In this document: one piece after another, positions 16,699 to 25,378 of the stretch
Position numbering within the stretch: position 1 is the stretch's first letter
How the letters are laid out: each line of letters starts with the position of its first letter
Source of the DNA: a virus
Reading direction: 5' to 3' (one strand)
Virus record (IMG/VR): IMGVR_UViG_3300030333_007801
Span: 1 to 25,378 of that record
DNA length: 25,378 bases
Translations under genes and position numbers: made by a program
Notes under the pieces: model-generated
Told to the model about the DNA's origin: nothing
What the model saw: the letters and a program-made list of their open reading frames with translations, nothing else
Database searches by the model: none

Positions 16699-19600
16699 AT
16701 GCCACAGGAAACCAATCTAAACGTCGCTCCTTATTTTGACGATTTTGATACTAAAAGTAATTATTGTAAAATATTATTTAAACCAGGATTACCTGTACAA
16801 GCACGTGAATTAACAGGAATTCAATCTATTCTTCAAAGTCAGATTGAAAAATTTGGGCAACATATTTTTAAAGATGGAGCTTCTGTGACTGGAGGTGGAG
16901 TTAGATATAATGGTGGATATACTTCTGTTAGAATTCAAAGATCTAATGAAGGAATAGATGTACACTCATATCTTAACAGATTGGTAGGTAAAGTAGTAAT
17001 TGGAAGTCAATCTGGAATAAAGGCTAAGATAAAATCATTTATTACTAGAGCTACTGGTGAAAATTGGTATATTTTATTCATAGCTTATTTAAATACTGGC
17101 GGAGAAAATAATGAAGTATTTTTGCCTGGAGAAAGTTTATTATTAGATAATGAAGTAGTAACTACAAGATCAGGAACAATATTTCAACCTGGAGAACCTG
17201 TTGCTCAATTGGTTCCAGGGGTTTGTTCATTTACTGGGTCTGCTGCTGTATTATCTTCTGGAATTTATTTTATAAGAGGATATTTTGTAGATGTTTCTTC
17301 TCAAACTATTGTTTTAGATCCATATCGTAATGATGTTAGTTTTAAAGTAGGATTAAAAATTAACGAAAATATAGTTACTTCAGATTTAGATCAAAGTTTA
17401 ACAGATAATGCCGCAGGATTTAGCAACTATACTGCTCCTGGTGCTGATAGATTAAGTATAAGTGTTCAATTAGTTGGAATACCTCCTACAGAAGCTAAAC
17501 CATCTAATTTTATAGATTTGATGGAAGTTAGAGAAGGTCAATTAATTTATGTGCGTCAAGAAAATGATTATAATGATTTAGCTAATGAATTAGCTAGAAG
17601 AACTTTTGATGAATCTGGTAATTATTATGTTAAACCATTTTCTCTTAATGCCAAGAATACCTTAAATGATTATGAAGGAAATAATGGAATTTTTAATGCA
17701 AGTCAAACAACTTATAATAATAATACTCCAAGTGATGATTTAGGAACTTATAAGTTATCTCCAGGAAAAGCGTATGTTGAAGGATTTGAAGTTGAAACAA
17801 TAACTCCTACTTTTTTAGATTTCAAAAAACCAAGAACAACAAAAACATTAGAAAATCAAAGTATCAATTATGTTACTGGACCTACTTTCACATTAAATAG
17901 GGTTTCTGGATCACCTTCAATAGGAGTAGGAACTAATTATACTGTTAGTTTGCGAGATGAAAGAATTGGTGCTGCTGCAACTACTGCTGCTGGTAAAGAA
18001 ATTGGAATAGCACGTGTATATGATTTTGGGTTAGAATCTGGGTTCTATGATTCTTCTAATCCTAGTGAAAATGAATGGGATATTGCTTTATATGATATTC
18101 AAACTTATACTAATATAACATTAAACACTAATCCATCAAATGCTTTAACTGTCCCTACACATATTAAAGGTAAATCAAGTGGAGCAACTGGTTATCTAAG
18201 ATATAATTCTGTTGGTACTGCTGTTACTGCATATAATACTAAAGGAACTTTTATTTCTGGAGAGCAATTAATTTTTAACGGCATAGAAAGTGGAAATATT
18301 TCAGCAGCATCTACTTCATATACTACTAGTGATATTAAATCTATTAATGGCACAGTAAGCACAGCAAGCACTTTTAATGCTGATGTAAAACAAAGTGTAT
18401 TATCTAATATAGGAGAAGTTAATATTAGTATTGCTACTACTTCTGGAGCTTACTTAGGTATATCAACAGTTACTAGTACTGATCTCAGTAAATTTTTCAT
18501 AGGAATTGCTACTGTTGGTAATGTTGTAGCATATACAAATCCTGGAAAAAGCATTCCTTCTTTTGCAAAAATTGAAAGTGTTTCTCAACATTCTTTAACT
18601 ATTTCAGGTCTTACTACTGTTACTGGTATTTGTGATGGTGGTCTTCCTATTAGCACAATTAATCCATCTGATTTTAGGATACTTGCTTCACAATTCCAAT
18701 CTTCTACAGATAACACTTTATATACTTCATTACCTAAAAATAATATTTCAGATGTAAATCTACAAAATTCTAATATTACTATTAGAAAACAGTTTGAAGT
18801 AAATATAACTGACAATTCTACAGGATCTATTAGTAGTGGTAATGGAAATGAAACTTTCTTGCCTTTTGATGAAGAAGATTATCTTTTAATAAGAGATGAT
18901 GGAACTACAGAATCTTTATCATCTGATAAATTTGATTTTAATGAAGGATCTACTCAAATAATAATTAATGGATTAGGAACTAATAGTGGTGCTAGATTAA
19001 TAGCGACATTACGTAAAATAAATGTAAAGGAAAAAATTAAAGAAAAGCAAAAAATTAATATACTTAATATAGTTGGATCTGCTAGTTCTATATCTGGTAT
19101 TGGAACTACTACATTAAATGATGGACTTACTTATAATAAAGTATATGGAACACGTGTTCAAGATGAAGAAATTTCATTAAATGTTCCAGATGTTATGAAA
19201 ATATATGGAGTATATGAATCTTCCAATGCAAGTGAAGCAGTTTTACCAATATTAACCTTTAGTTCTATTAATAGTGCAACTGGTAAAACTGGAGATTTTC
19301 TAATTGGAGAAACTTTTATTGGTGATCAAAGTAGTGCTATTGGTGTATATGTTAGTAAGAATACGGATTCTGCTATAAATTATACTCTTATTAATGATTT
19401 TGGTTTTCAAATTGGAGAAACAATTACTTTTAGAGAATCTGGAATTAGTGCTACTATAGGGGCTATTAGTTTAGGTTCCAATAATATAACTGATGAATAT
19501 AATTATGATGATGGACAAAGAAGTACAATATATGATTACTCTAGATTAATAAGAAAACCTGGATATGATGCACCTACTAAGAAGTTGAAGATAATATTTG

Positions 19601-22600
19601 AATCAGCTTATTTTACAGATTCTGATACAGGAGATATTACTACAGTTAATTCTTATGATAATTTTGAATATAAAAATTTACATTCAATTAATGGAAAAAG
19701 AGTAAGTGATATTATTGATATAAGACCTCGAGTTTCTGATTTCTCAGGAACATCACGTTCTCCTTTTGAATTTTTAGGTAGATCATTTGATGCATCTGGA
19801 AATTCTGCTCCAAATATTTTAGCATCTGATAAATCTATTTTATTAGATTATTCTTTCTATCTTCCTAGATTAGATAAAATTTACTTAACTAAAAATGGAA
19901 GTTTCCAATTAGTTAATGGAGTTCCAGCTGAGACTCCAGAATGGCCTACTCCTATAGATGGAGCATTAGAAGTAGCTTCTATTAAACTTCCTGCATATCT
20001 TTTCAATATAAAAAATGCAAGTATTACTCTTGCATCTTATAAGAGATATCAGATGAGTGATATCAATAAACTTGAAAAGAGAATTGAGAATTTAGAATTC
20101 TATACAACTCTCTCTTTATTAGAGAATGATACTTTAAATATGCAAATTACTGATGCTGATGGTTTAAATAGATTTAAATCAGGTTTCTTTGTAGATGATT
20201 TTTCTGATACAGAAAATCAACTTAAAAAGACTATTGTAAAAAATTCTATAGATTATCATAATGGAGAATTGAGACCATCACCTTATACTACTGAGTTAGA
20301 TCTTAAGGTGGATATGACTAGTTTGAATGGTGTTAGAAGGACTAGTAATATAATAACTTTAGATTATGATGAGGTTGTGCATGTATCTCAACTTTTTGCA
20401 ACTAGAGTTGAAAATGTTACTCCATATCTTGTAAGTTACTATGGAGGAACCATAGATTTAGTTCCTGATTCTGATATATGGGTAGATCAGGTAGTTCTTG
20501 AAGCTAAGAATGAAGATCTTACTACTTATACTGAAAATGAGGAGCAATTAGATGCTTCTGGATTTGACTCAAGATCTGGATATGGTCCAGTAACGTGGGG
20601 AGGTTGGAGAGATAATTGGACTGGATATAGTCAAGGTGGTTCTTGGGAAGATATAGAGTGGGTAGGACAAGATTTAGTCAGAAATGTATATGCAACTCAA
20701 ACTAGAACTGGAACTTCTCAAAGGACTGCAAGAAAGAGTTTAACTAGAGAAACATTTAGTACTATTAATGAAGGACCTAAGGTAGTCAATACTGAAGTAA
20801 GTGCTCATATGAGATCTAGAAATATTAAATTTGATGCCAGAACTTTAAAACCATCAACTGGTCTTTATGCATTCTTTGATGGACAAGATGTAGCAAAATA
20901 TATTATTCCCAAACTTCTTGAAATTACAATGACTACTGGTACTTTCCAAGTAGGTGAAACTGTTATAGGTACTAATAGTGAAGGAAAAGAATTGATTAGA
21001 TTTAAAGTAGCTCAATCCAATCACAAGAGAGGAAATCCTATAGATCCTAATTCATTCTATAATGTTAATCCATATTATCAATTTACTTCTTTGATGAAAG
21101 GAACTTCTGTTTTAGTTGACACTATAGTTCCAGCTTCTTCTACTACTACAAGTACAGATGAATCTACTGCTTCTAATCTTAGCATTATTCCAGAATTATA
21201 TTCTTCAACATCAACTATACTGAATATAGACTTAGATTCTTTATCTGAAAAATCAGATAATACATATTTTGGATATGTTGAAAAAGGTTTAAAATTAGCA
21301 GGACAAACATCTAATGCTCAAGCTACAATTTCTAATCTAAGATTAAGAAGTGATAATGTAGGAAGTGTAATTGGATCTTTCTTTATTCCTAATCCTAATG
21401 ATATAACTACTCCAAAATTTGAGACTGGTAAAAAAGTCTTTAGACTTACAAGCAGTAGTGTTAATAGCCAAATAGCTGGAAATGTTACTTGCGATGTCTC
21501 TGGAACTTTTGATTCTAGTGGAACTATTAATACAATGCAATCTACTATCATTAGTGTGAAGAATATTCATACTGATGTGTTAACTAAAGTTGAGAGTAAA
21601 TCTATTAGTAGTGATGATGGTACAACTTTAGTAAGTTCTACTGTCATAGACACCAGAAGAAATCAAGCTGATGACACTATGAATGTTATTGGTGATCCTG
21701 ATGATCTTACTGATAACGTAGTAGTTGATTTGCCAGAGGATCGTATTGGTGGTCCAGATTCTACTTATGTTGACTATGTTCCTGCATTAGATACAGTAGA
21801 GCAAGCACAGTCTTGGGTAGAACAAGATACTTATGTTCCAAAATTAACAAACACATATAATGGAGTAACACAAAAATCTCATTTCACTGGGTTCAATGTT
21901 ATTGAAGATGATGCTGGTAACACTACTGTAGAATCTGTTGATCCTATAGCAAATGCTTATGCTTTAGCTGGAGATCCTCCTCCAGATGAAGGAGCAGTAA
22001 AGTATTGGACTGCATCAATTGCAGAAGAATTGGGTACTGACGCTACTCCTCAACAAGTCCAAGAAAGGATGATTGAGCATATTGAATGGGCTAATGCTCA
22101 AACTACTGAATCACTTGCAGCATTTGAGGTAGCTGCAGCTGATGACATTGCAGCTAATTTTGCTGCTATTGAATCCGAAACTGGATTAGCTCAAGGAGAA
22201 TATGCTGCTTTAAATAAACCATGTGGGCATGGATATCAAGATCCACTTGCTCAATCTTTCTGGGTTCCTCATGGAGTTGGAATATATGCAACTAAAGTAG
22301 ATCTGTATTTTGGTACTAAAGATCAGTTCTTACCAGTAAGTGTTCAGTTAAGAACAATGAAATTGGGAGTTCCTACTACTGAAATAATTCCTTTTGGTGA
22401 AGTTGTATTAAATCCTGAACAAGTTAACATATCTGATGATGCATCTCTTAAAACAGTAGTTAGATTCCCTTCTCCTGTATATCTTCCAGGTGGACAATCT
22501 TATGCTATTGTTCTTTTATCTAATAGCAATGAATATACTGCTTGGATTTCAAGAATGGGAGAAGTGGATGTTCAAACAAAGAATAATCCAGAATCTGAGC

Positions 22601-24699
22601 AAGTAGTTGTAAGTGCTCAACCTACTTTAGGATCTTTATTTAAATCGCAGAATGGAGAAACTTGGAATGCTAGTCAATATGAAGATTTAAAATTTGTTCT
22701 TTATAAAGCTAAATTTAAAAATAGAAGTGGAACTATTAATTTCACCAATCCACCTTTATTGACATATTCTGATGATATTGCACCTTTACTTAAAGATTCA
22801 TTCAACATTACTTCTAATAAGATTAGAATAGGATTTAACACTACTATTTCTGATCCTGGAGTAACTGTTGGCAATATAATTTCTCAAGATGGCAGTAATG
22901 CTACTGGAAGGTTAGCTGGAACTGGAGGAACAGCAACTGGCAATTTAACTATTACTAATGCTGGTGTAGGATACACTCCTTCTTCAGGTAGTCAAGTTTA
23001 TTCTGGTGTTTCTCTTAATACTATTACTGGTCTTGGTCAAAATGCAACTGCTAATATTACCATTACTAATGGGGTAGCAGCTGCTGCAACAATAGCAAGT
23101 GGAGGTAGTGGTTATGTTATAGGTGATGTTGTTGGTATAACATCTGTAGGTATTAATTCTTTAGGTAGAGATATTAAATTCTCTATTGGATCTGTCACTG
23201 GTATTAATGAATATGTTCTTGATAATGTTCAAGGTGATTTTGCAACTGGTGTTGGTAAGACAATTAGATATACTACAAGTGCTGGAATAGTTACTCTTAA
23301 TCATGCTGTTGGCGGAAATGTTTGGTTGTCTGGAGATCCTGTAACAGTTTCTGATGGACTTCATATTAAGATTAATCAAAAGAATCATGGAATGTATTCC
23401 AACCAAAATACAGTAACACTTACTGATGTTGCTTCTGATGTCCCTGCTACTCAATTAGCAGCAGATTACGATTCAACTTCTACTGGTTCTATTATTGTAG
23501 ATGATGCAACAAACTTTGCTGAATTTGAAAATGTAGGTATTGGTTCTACTAACTTAGGTTATGTGAAAGTTGGAAGTGAGATTCTTTCTTATAGTGGAGT
23601 GGCAAATAATACCTTAACAGGTGTTACGAGAGGAGTTGATTCTACTCAAACTCTCAGTCATGCTGAAAATGATTTTGTTCATAAGTATGAGTTAAATGGA
23701 GTATCTCTTAGAAGAATTAATAAAAATCACAATATAGCAGATGCTACTGTTTCTGATTCTAAAGGTCTTGATTATTTCAATATTAAAGTAGATATGTCTT
23801 CTAATGGAGTAGACAGATCTGTAGGAACTAGTTTTCCTAAGTTGCATTTTAATCAAACTAAATCTACTGGTGGTACTAATATTCTTTCATCAGAGAATAT
23901 ACCTTTTGAGGTTGTAACACCAATAGTTCAAAATGTAACTCCACAAGGTTCTAATATAACAGCTCAAATAAGAACTGTTACTGCATCCAGTATAAATGGA
24001 TCAGAAGTACCTTATCAAGATAAAGGATTTGAATCAATCAGTTTGGAAAATGATAATTATATGTCCACTCCAAGAATGGTTGCTTCTAGAATTAATGAAA
24101 CAACATCTTTGACTACTTTACCTGATAACAAATCATTTACTATGAGTTTATCTTTGTATGGAGCAAGTCCAGCAGTTTCTCCTATAATAGATTTGGATAG
24201 GATTGGAGTTATCCTTACATCTAATAGGATTAATAATCCAATTGATGATTGGATTACAGATAATAGAGTTAATACATTGAAGGATGATCCTAATGCCTTT
24301 GTATATGCAACAAAACCAGTTACTTTAAAAGATGGAGCTACTGGAATTAAACTTCATATGGAAGCACATGTTAATGTTACTAGTGATATTAGAGCATTTT
24401 ATGCTATTCCAGAAGATGTGAATGAAGAATTAGTTTATCAACCATTCCCAGGATATCCTAATTTATTATCAACAGGTCAAATTATAGATCCTGCTCAAAA
24501 TAGTGGACTTCCTGATAAATTGGTTCCTAAAACTGACAAAATAGCATATCAGTCAGATCAAATTGTATGGAATGATTATGAATTTACTATTGACAATCTT
24601 CCTACATTTAGAAACTTTAGTATTAAATTAGTAGGTACTGGTACAAATCAGGCTCAACCACCTAGAGTGAAAAATCTTAGAGCAATCGCGCTTGCATAA
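16699..24699 (+). CDS. Giant DUF4815-type baseplate/virion structural protein (2666 aa)
   Basis: The N-terminal ~600 residues look like DUF4815, with FKPGLPVQARELTGIQSILQ (about 29-48) and ASVTGGGVRYNGGY. Marine-phage landmarks follow in order: LIATLRKINVKEKIKEKQ near 763; DIIDIRPRVSDFSGTSRSPF near 1012; RYQMSDINKLEKRIENLEFY with a short coiled coil near 1116, followed by GLNRFKSGFFVDDF; a Trp-rich stretch near 1290-1325; an acidic, Ala-rich insert (1700-1840); DPLAQSFWVPHGVGIYATKV (1848 on) running to WISRMGE near 1950, probably a jelly-roll-like beta domain; GSGY repeats at 2068-2190; and a closing PPRVKNLRAIALA. It fills the place of T4 genes 9-12 and wac, so a gp10-like peripheral baseplate role is inferred. 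The start is 6 bases after the gp8 stop, with no Shine-Dalgarno site. Confidence 0.85.
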   Translation: MPQETNLNVAPYFDDFDTKSNYCKILFKPGLPVQARELTGIQSILQSQIEKFGQHIFKDGASVTGGGVRYNGGYTSVRIQRSNEGIDVHSYLNRLVGKVVIGSQSGIKAKIKSFITRATGENWYILFIAYLNTGGENNEVFLPGESLLLDNEVVTTRSGTIFQPGEPVAQLVPGVCSFTGSAAVLSSGIYFIRGYFVDVSSQTIVLDPYRNDVSFKVGLKINENIVTSDLDQSLTDNAAGFSNYTAPGADRLSISVQLVGIPPTEAKPSNFIDLMEVREGQLIYVRQENDYNDLANELARRTFDESGNYYVKPFSLNAKNTLNDYEGNNGIFNASQTTYNNNTPSDDLGTYKLSPGKAYVEGFEVETITPTFLDFKKPRTTKTLENQSINYVTGPTFTLNRVSGSPSIGVGTNYTVSLRDERIGAAATTAAGKEIGIARVYDFGLESGFYDSSNPSENEWDIALYDIQTYTNITLNTNPSNALTVPTHIKGKSSGATGYLRYNSVGTAVTAYNTKGTFISGEQLIFNGIESGNISAASTSYTTSDIKSINGTVSTASTFNADVKQSVLSNIGEVNISIATTSGAYLGISTVTSTDLSKFFIGIATVGNVVAYTNPGKSIPSFAKIESVSQHSLTISGLTTVTGICDGGLPISTINPSDFRILASQFQSSTDNTLYTSLPKNNISDVNLQNSNITIRKQFEVNITDNSTGSISSGNGNETFLPFDEEDYLLIRDDGTTESLSSDKFDFNEGSTQIIINGLGTNSGARLIATLRKINVKEKIKEKQKINILNIVGSASSISGIGTTTLNDGLTYNKVYGTRVQDEEISLNVPDVMKIYGVYESSNASEAVLPILTFSSINSATGKTGDFLIGETFIGDQSSAIGVYVSKNTDSAINYTLINDFGFQIGETITFRESGISATIGAISLGSNNITDEYNYDDGQRSTIYDYSRLIRKPGYDAPTKKLKIIFESAYFTDSDTGDITTVNSYDNFEYKNLHSINGKRVSDIIDIRPRVSDFSGTSRSPFEFLGRSFDASGNSAPNILASDKSILLDYSFYLPRLDKIYLTKNGSFQLVNGVPAETPEWPTPIDGALEVASIKLPAYLFNIKNASITLASYKRYQMSDINKLEKRIENLEFYTTLSLLENDTLNMQITDADGLNRFKSGFFVDDFSDTENQLKKTIVKNSIDYHNGELRPSPYTTELDLKVDMTSLNGVRRTSNIITLDYDEVVHVSQLFATRVENVTPYLVSYYGGTIDLVPDSDIWVDQVVLEAKNEDLTTYTENEEQLDASGFDSRSGYGPVTWGGWRDNWTGYSQGGSWEDIEWVGQDLVRNVYATQTRTGTSQRTARKSLTRETFSTINEGPKVVNTEVSAHMRSRNIKFDARTLKPSTGLYAFFDGQDVAKYIIPKLLEITMTTGTFQVGETVIGTNSEGKELIRFKVAQSNHKRGNPIDPNSFYNVNPYYQFTSLMKGTSVLVDTIVPASSTTTSTDESTASNLSIIPELYSSTSTILNIDLDSLSEKSDNTYFGYVEKGLKLAGQTSNAQATISNLRLRSDNVGSVIGSFFIPNPNDITTPKFETGKKVFRLTSSSVNSQIAGNVTCDVSGTFDSSGTINTMQSTIISVKNIHTDVLTKVESKSISSDDGTTLVSSTVIDTRRNQADDTMNVIGDPDDLTDNVVVDLPEDRIGGPDSTYVDYVPALDTVEQAQSWVEQDTYVPKLTNTYNGVTQKSHFTGFNVIEDDAGNTTVESVDPIANAYALAGDPPPDEGAVKYWTASIAEELGTDATPQQVQERMIEHIEWANAQTTESLAAFEVAAADDIAANFAAIESETGLAQGEYAALNKPCGHGYQDPLAQSFWVPHGVGIYATKVDLYFGTKDQFLPVSVQLRTMKLGVPTTEIIPFGEVVLNPEQVNISDDASLKTVVRFPSPVYLPGGQSYAIVLLSNSNEYTAWISRMGEVDVQTKNNPESEQVVVSAQPTLGSLFKSQNGETWNASQYEDLKFVLYKAKFKNRSGTINFTNPPLLTYSDDIAPLLKDSFNITSNKIRIGFNTTISDPGVTVGNIISQDGSNATGRLAGTGGTATGNLTITNAGVGYTPSSGSQVYSGVSLNTITGLGQNATANITITNGVAAAATIASGGSGYVIGDVVGITSVGINSLGRDIKFSIGSVTGINEYVLDNVQGDFATGVGKTIRYTTSAGIVTLNHAVGGNVWLSGDPVTVSDGLHIKINQKNHGMYSNQNTVTLTDVASDVPATQLAADYDSTSTGSIIVDDATNFAEFENVGIGSTNLGYVKVGSEILSYSGVANNTLTGVTRGVDSTQTLSHAENDFVHKYELNGVSLRRINKNHNIADATVSDSKGLDYFNIKVDMSSNGVDRSVGTSFPKLHFNQTKSTGGTNILSSENIPFEVVTPIVQNVTPQGSNITAQIRTVTASSINGSEVPYQDKGFESISLENDNYMSTPRMVASRINETTSLTTLPDNKSFTMSLSLYGASPAVSPIIDLDRIGVILTSNRINNPIDDWITDNRVNTLKDDPNAFVYATKPVTLKDGATGIKLHMEAHVNVTSDIRAFYAIPEDVNEELVYQPFPGYPNLLSTGQIIDPAQNSGLPDKLVPKTDKIAYQSDQIVWNDYEFTIDNLPTFRNFSIKLVGTGTNQAQPPRVKNLRAIALA
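21940..22110 (+). other. DUF4214-like helical insert in the 2666-aa protein
   Basis: Residues about 1750-1803 read ANAYALAGDPPPDEGAVKYW followed by a helix with ATPQQVQERMIEHIEWANA. The spacing Y-x3-G-x2-P-x-G/A-x3-YW, followed by an amphipathic helix, resembles the DUF4214 repeat (consensus Y-x3-LGR-PD-x2-G-x2-YW) found in secreted and surface proteins of marine bacteria and phages. The alanine-rich helix after it (about 1800-1835) continues to the DPLAQSF domain. One line counted here (22081-22140) is 43% GC, against 18% in a line at 18721. The match is by eye and approximate. Confidence 0.5.
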
Positions 24700-24700
24700 T

Positions 24701-24913
24701 ATGAAAGTAGAAGGACACGCTAATCTTATTAGGGATGAAAATAGTAATGCTATTTTGAATACTAATTCAAGTGAATATGATAACTATGTTTCAATTCGTG
24801 CTAAAAGAAAGCAACGAGGTGAAAGAATAGATAATATGGAGAATGATTTGAAATCTTTAAAGGATGATATAAATGAAATCAAAACTTTACTAAGAGCATT
24901 ATCTAATGGCTAA
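24701..24913 (+). CDS. Small coiled-coil protein (70 aa), conserved hypothetical
   Basis: The start chosen is ATG 24701, one base after the upstream stop, giving 70 residues. A TTG three codons earlier (24692) would overlap the giant gene and is less likely. The N-terminus reads MKVEGHANLIRDENSNAILN. The C-terminal half, from about residue 40, is a heptad-like helix (MENDLKSLKDDINEIKTLLR) likely to form a coiled coil. From memory, peptides of this type (MKVEGH, then RD-x-N-x-AI-x-NTN) are found in the same place in marine T4-like phages. Its position among virion genes suggests a minor structural or assembly role, but this is unproven. Its end overlaps the next start by 8 bases. Confidence 0.8.
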   Translation: MKVEGHANLIRDENSNAILNTNSSEYDNYVSIRAKRKQRGERIDNMENDLKSLKDDINEIKTLLRALSNG

Positions 24914-25295
24914 AAACACTCTTACATTTGATCCCAGTTCAGGTGTTGCCTATGGCGTAAATCTCACCATTAATACTGGAGCAGATTTAGATGCTGACTA
25001 CACTGTAGTTGGTACTTCTGGTACTGCTTTTGATTTTACTGGATATAGTGGTTCTGCTCAACTTGCAAAGAGTGTAGCAATTGGATCATCACAACATGCA
25101 ATAAAAACCTTTGAAGTTGGTTTTACTAGTGCTAAGGGTGGGGAGTTTAGGTTATCATTAGGTTCTACTGCTACTAGAACTTTAACAGAAGGTAGATATG
25201 TATATGATGTTTTAATTGGTTCTGGTTCTTCAGTTTATAGGATAGTATCAGGAGATGTGTTAGTTATAGCAGGTATCTCTTCTGCTCCTTCATAA
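24906..25295 (+). CDS. Small beta-rich virion protein (129 aa), possibly BppU-N-like
   Basis: The 129-residue product has an early FDFTGYSGSAQLAKS (residues 42-56), a middle FEVGFTSAKGGEFRLSLG and a late LTEGRYVYDVLIGSG. It is nearly all predicted strand, with no signal peptide or membrane segment. The pattern (tyrosine-glycine turn, strand, LS-x-T-x-L-x-GRYVYDV, then a strand ending in V-x-AGI) recalls the immunoglobulin-like fold of phage baseplate N-terminal domains such as BppU-N, a resemblance at fold level only. It lies between the DUF4815-type gene and a neck gene, so a minor tail or fibre-associated part is likely. Its ATG overlaps the preceding gene by 8 bases, and a late promoter for the next gene lies across its stop. 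Confidence 0.75.
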   Translation: MAKNTLTFDPSSGVAYGVNLTINTGADLDADYTVVGTSGTAFDFTGYSGSAQLAKSVAIGSSQHAIKTFEVGFTSAKGGEFRLSLGSTATRTLTEGRYVYDVLIGSGSSVYRIVSGDVLVIAGISSAPS

Positions 25296-25298
25296 ATA
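25291..25298 (+). promoter_or_regulatory. T4-type late promoter for the neck gene, overlapping a stop codon
   Basis: CATAAATA followed by AC is the third copy of the late box in the window. The TAA at 25293-25295 is the stop of the 129-aa gene. The box ends 24 bases before the ATG at 25323. It should start transcription of the neck and terminase genes that usually follow in T4-like genomes. Confidence 0.75.
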
Positions 25299-25322
25299 AC
25301 ATTATACTAGTAAAGTAGATAA

Positions 25323-25378
25323 ATGGCGCAACCAAGCACACGTGGGGAATTAATAGATTACTGTAAAAGGCAGTTAGG
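25323..25378 (+). CDS. Start of a gp13-like neck protein gene (partial, 18 codons)
   Basis: Only MAQPSTRGELIDYCKRQL and two bases of the next codon (GG, probably Gly) are in the window. This N-terminus, with xxPSTRxELIDYC-x-RQLG, is one I recall from proteins annotated as neck protein gp13 in marine T4-like phages. The gene order of T4, in which wac is followed by 13, 14 and 15, agrees. gp13 closes the filled head with gp14 and accepts the tail. The gene has its own late promoter box 24 bases upstream and no Shine-Dalgarno site. The assignment rests on 18 residues and context. Confidence 0.65.
   Translation, partial: MAQPSTRGELIDYCKRQL

Noticed and set aside
21318-21570. Two overlapping minus-strand frames of about 75 codons in the 2666-aa gene
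   Set aside because: They overlap each other and are both antisense to a conserved frame. They are best explained by low stop-codon density in the complement.
23161-23454. 97-codon minus-strand frame in the 2666-aa gene
   Set aside because: It is antisense to the main frame and low in complexity, with no signal for expression.
24692-24700. TTG start that would lengthen the 70-aa coiled-coil protein by three residues
   Set aside because: ATG 24701 gives a one-base gap from the upstream stop and an MKVEGH start, which fits similar phage proteins better.

Overview
This window is the late, tail-baseplate region of a T4-like marine myovirus, probably one infecting picocyanobacteria or another low-GC marine bacterium such as SAR11. 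The evidence is the gene order (gp25, gp6, a giant protein in the gp7 position, gp8, a giant DUF4815-type protein, two small proteins, then the start of a gp13-like neck gene), the low GC (about 17-43% in lines counted by hand), and three T4-type late promoter boxes reading CATAAATA. The sequence does not settle which host it infects. No tRNA, integrase, CRISPR array, insertion sequence or auxiliary metabolic gene was seen.

Layout. Positions 1-190 hold the 3' end of an unidentified gene, coupled by TAATG to a 47-codon gene for a very basic peptide. A two-way terminator at 194-219 follows. The next ~380 bases contain no large gene. They carry a plausible leftward 53-aa ORF (202-363), a 24-bp inverted repeat (359-382 / 481-504) enclosing a strong hairpin (432-466), and a late promoter (573-580). 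From 602 everything reads rightward with almost no spacing: gp25 (602-1003), gp6 (1004-3040), a 4008-residue protein (3076-15102), gp8 (15124-16692), a 2666-residue protein (16699-24699), a 70-aa coiled-coil protein (24701-24913), a 129-aa beta-rich structural protein (24906-25295), and the first 18 codons of a gp13-like gene (25323 to the end). Two further late promoters lie across the stop codons of the 4008-aa and 129-aa genes.

How the genes work together. gp25, gp6, the gp7-position protein and gp8 should form the baseplate wedges, with gp25 also starting sheath assembly. The DUF4815-type protein sits where T4 carries genes 9-12 and wac, so it probably builds the peripheral, host-facing baseplate. 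The two giant genes fill about 20 kb of the 25.4 kb. They and gp8 share repeat modules (GSGY-type, HG-xTG-type and a 'GF...I.DE...Y.G' type), which suggests that these proteins grew by shuffling surface modules between neighbours.

The least explained parts are the nested palindrome between the minus-strand ORF and gp25, a composition change inside the 4008-aa gene near 10.8 kb, and a DUF4214-like helical insert in the 2666-aa protein.
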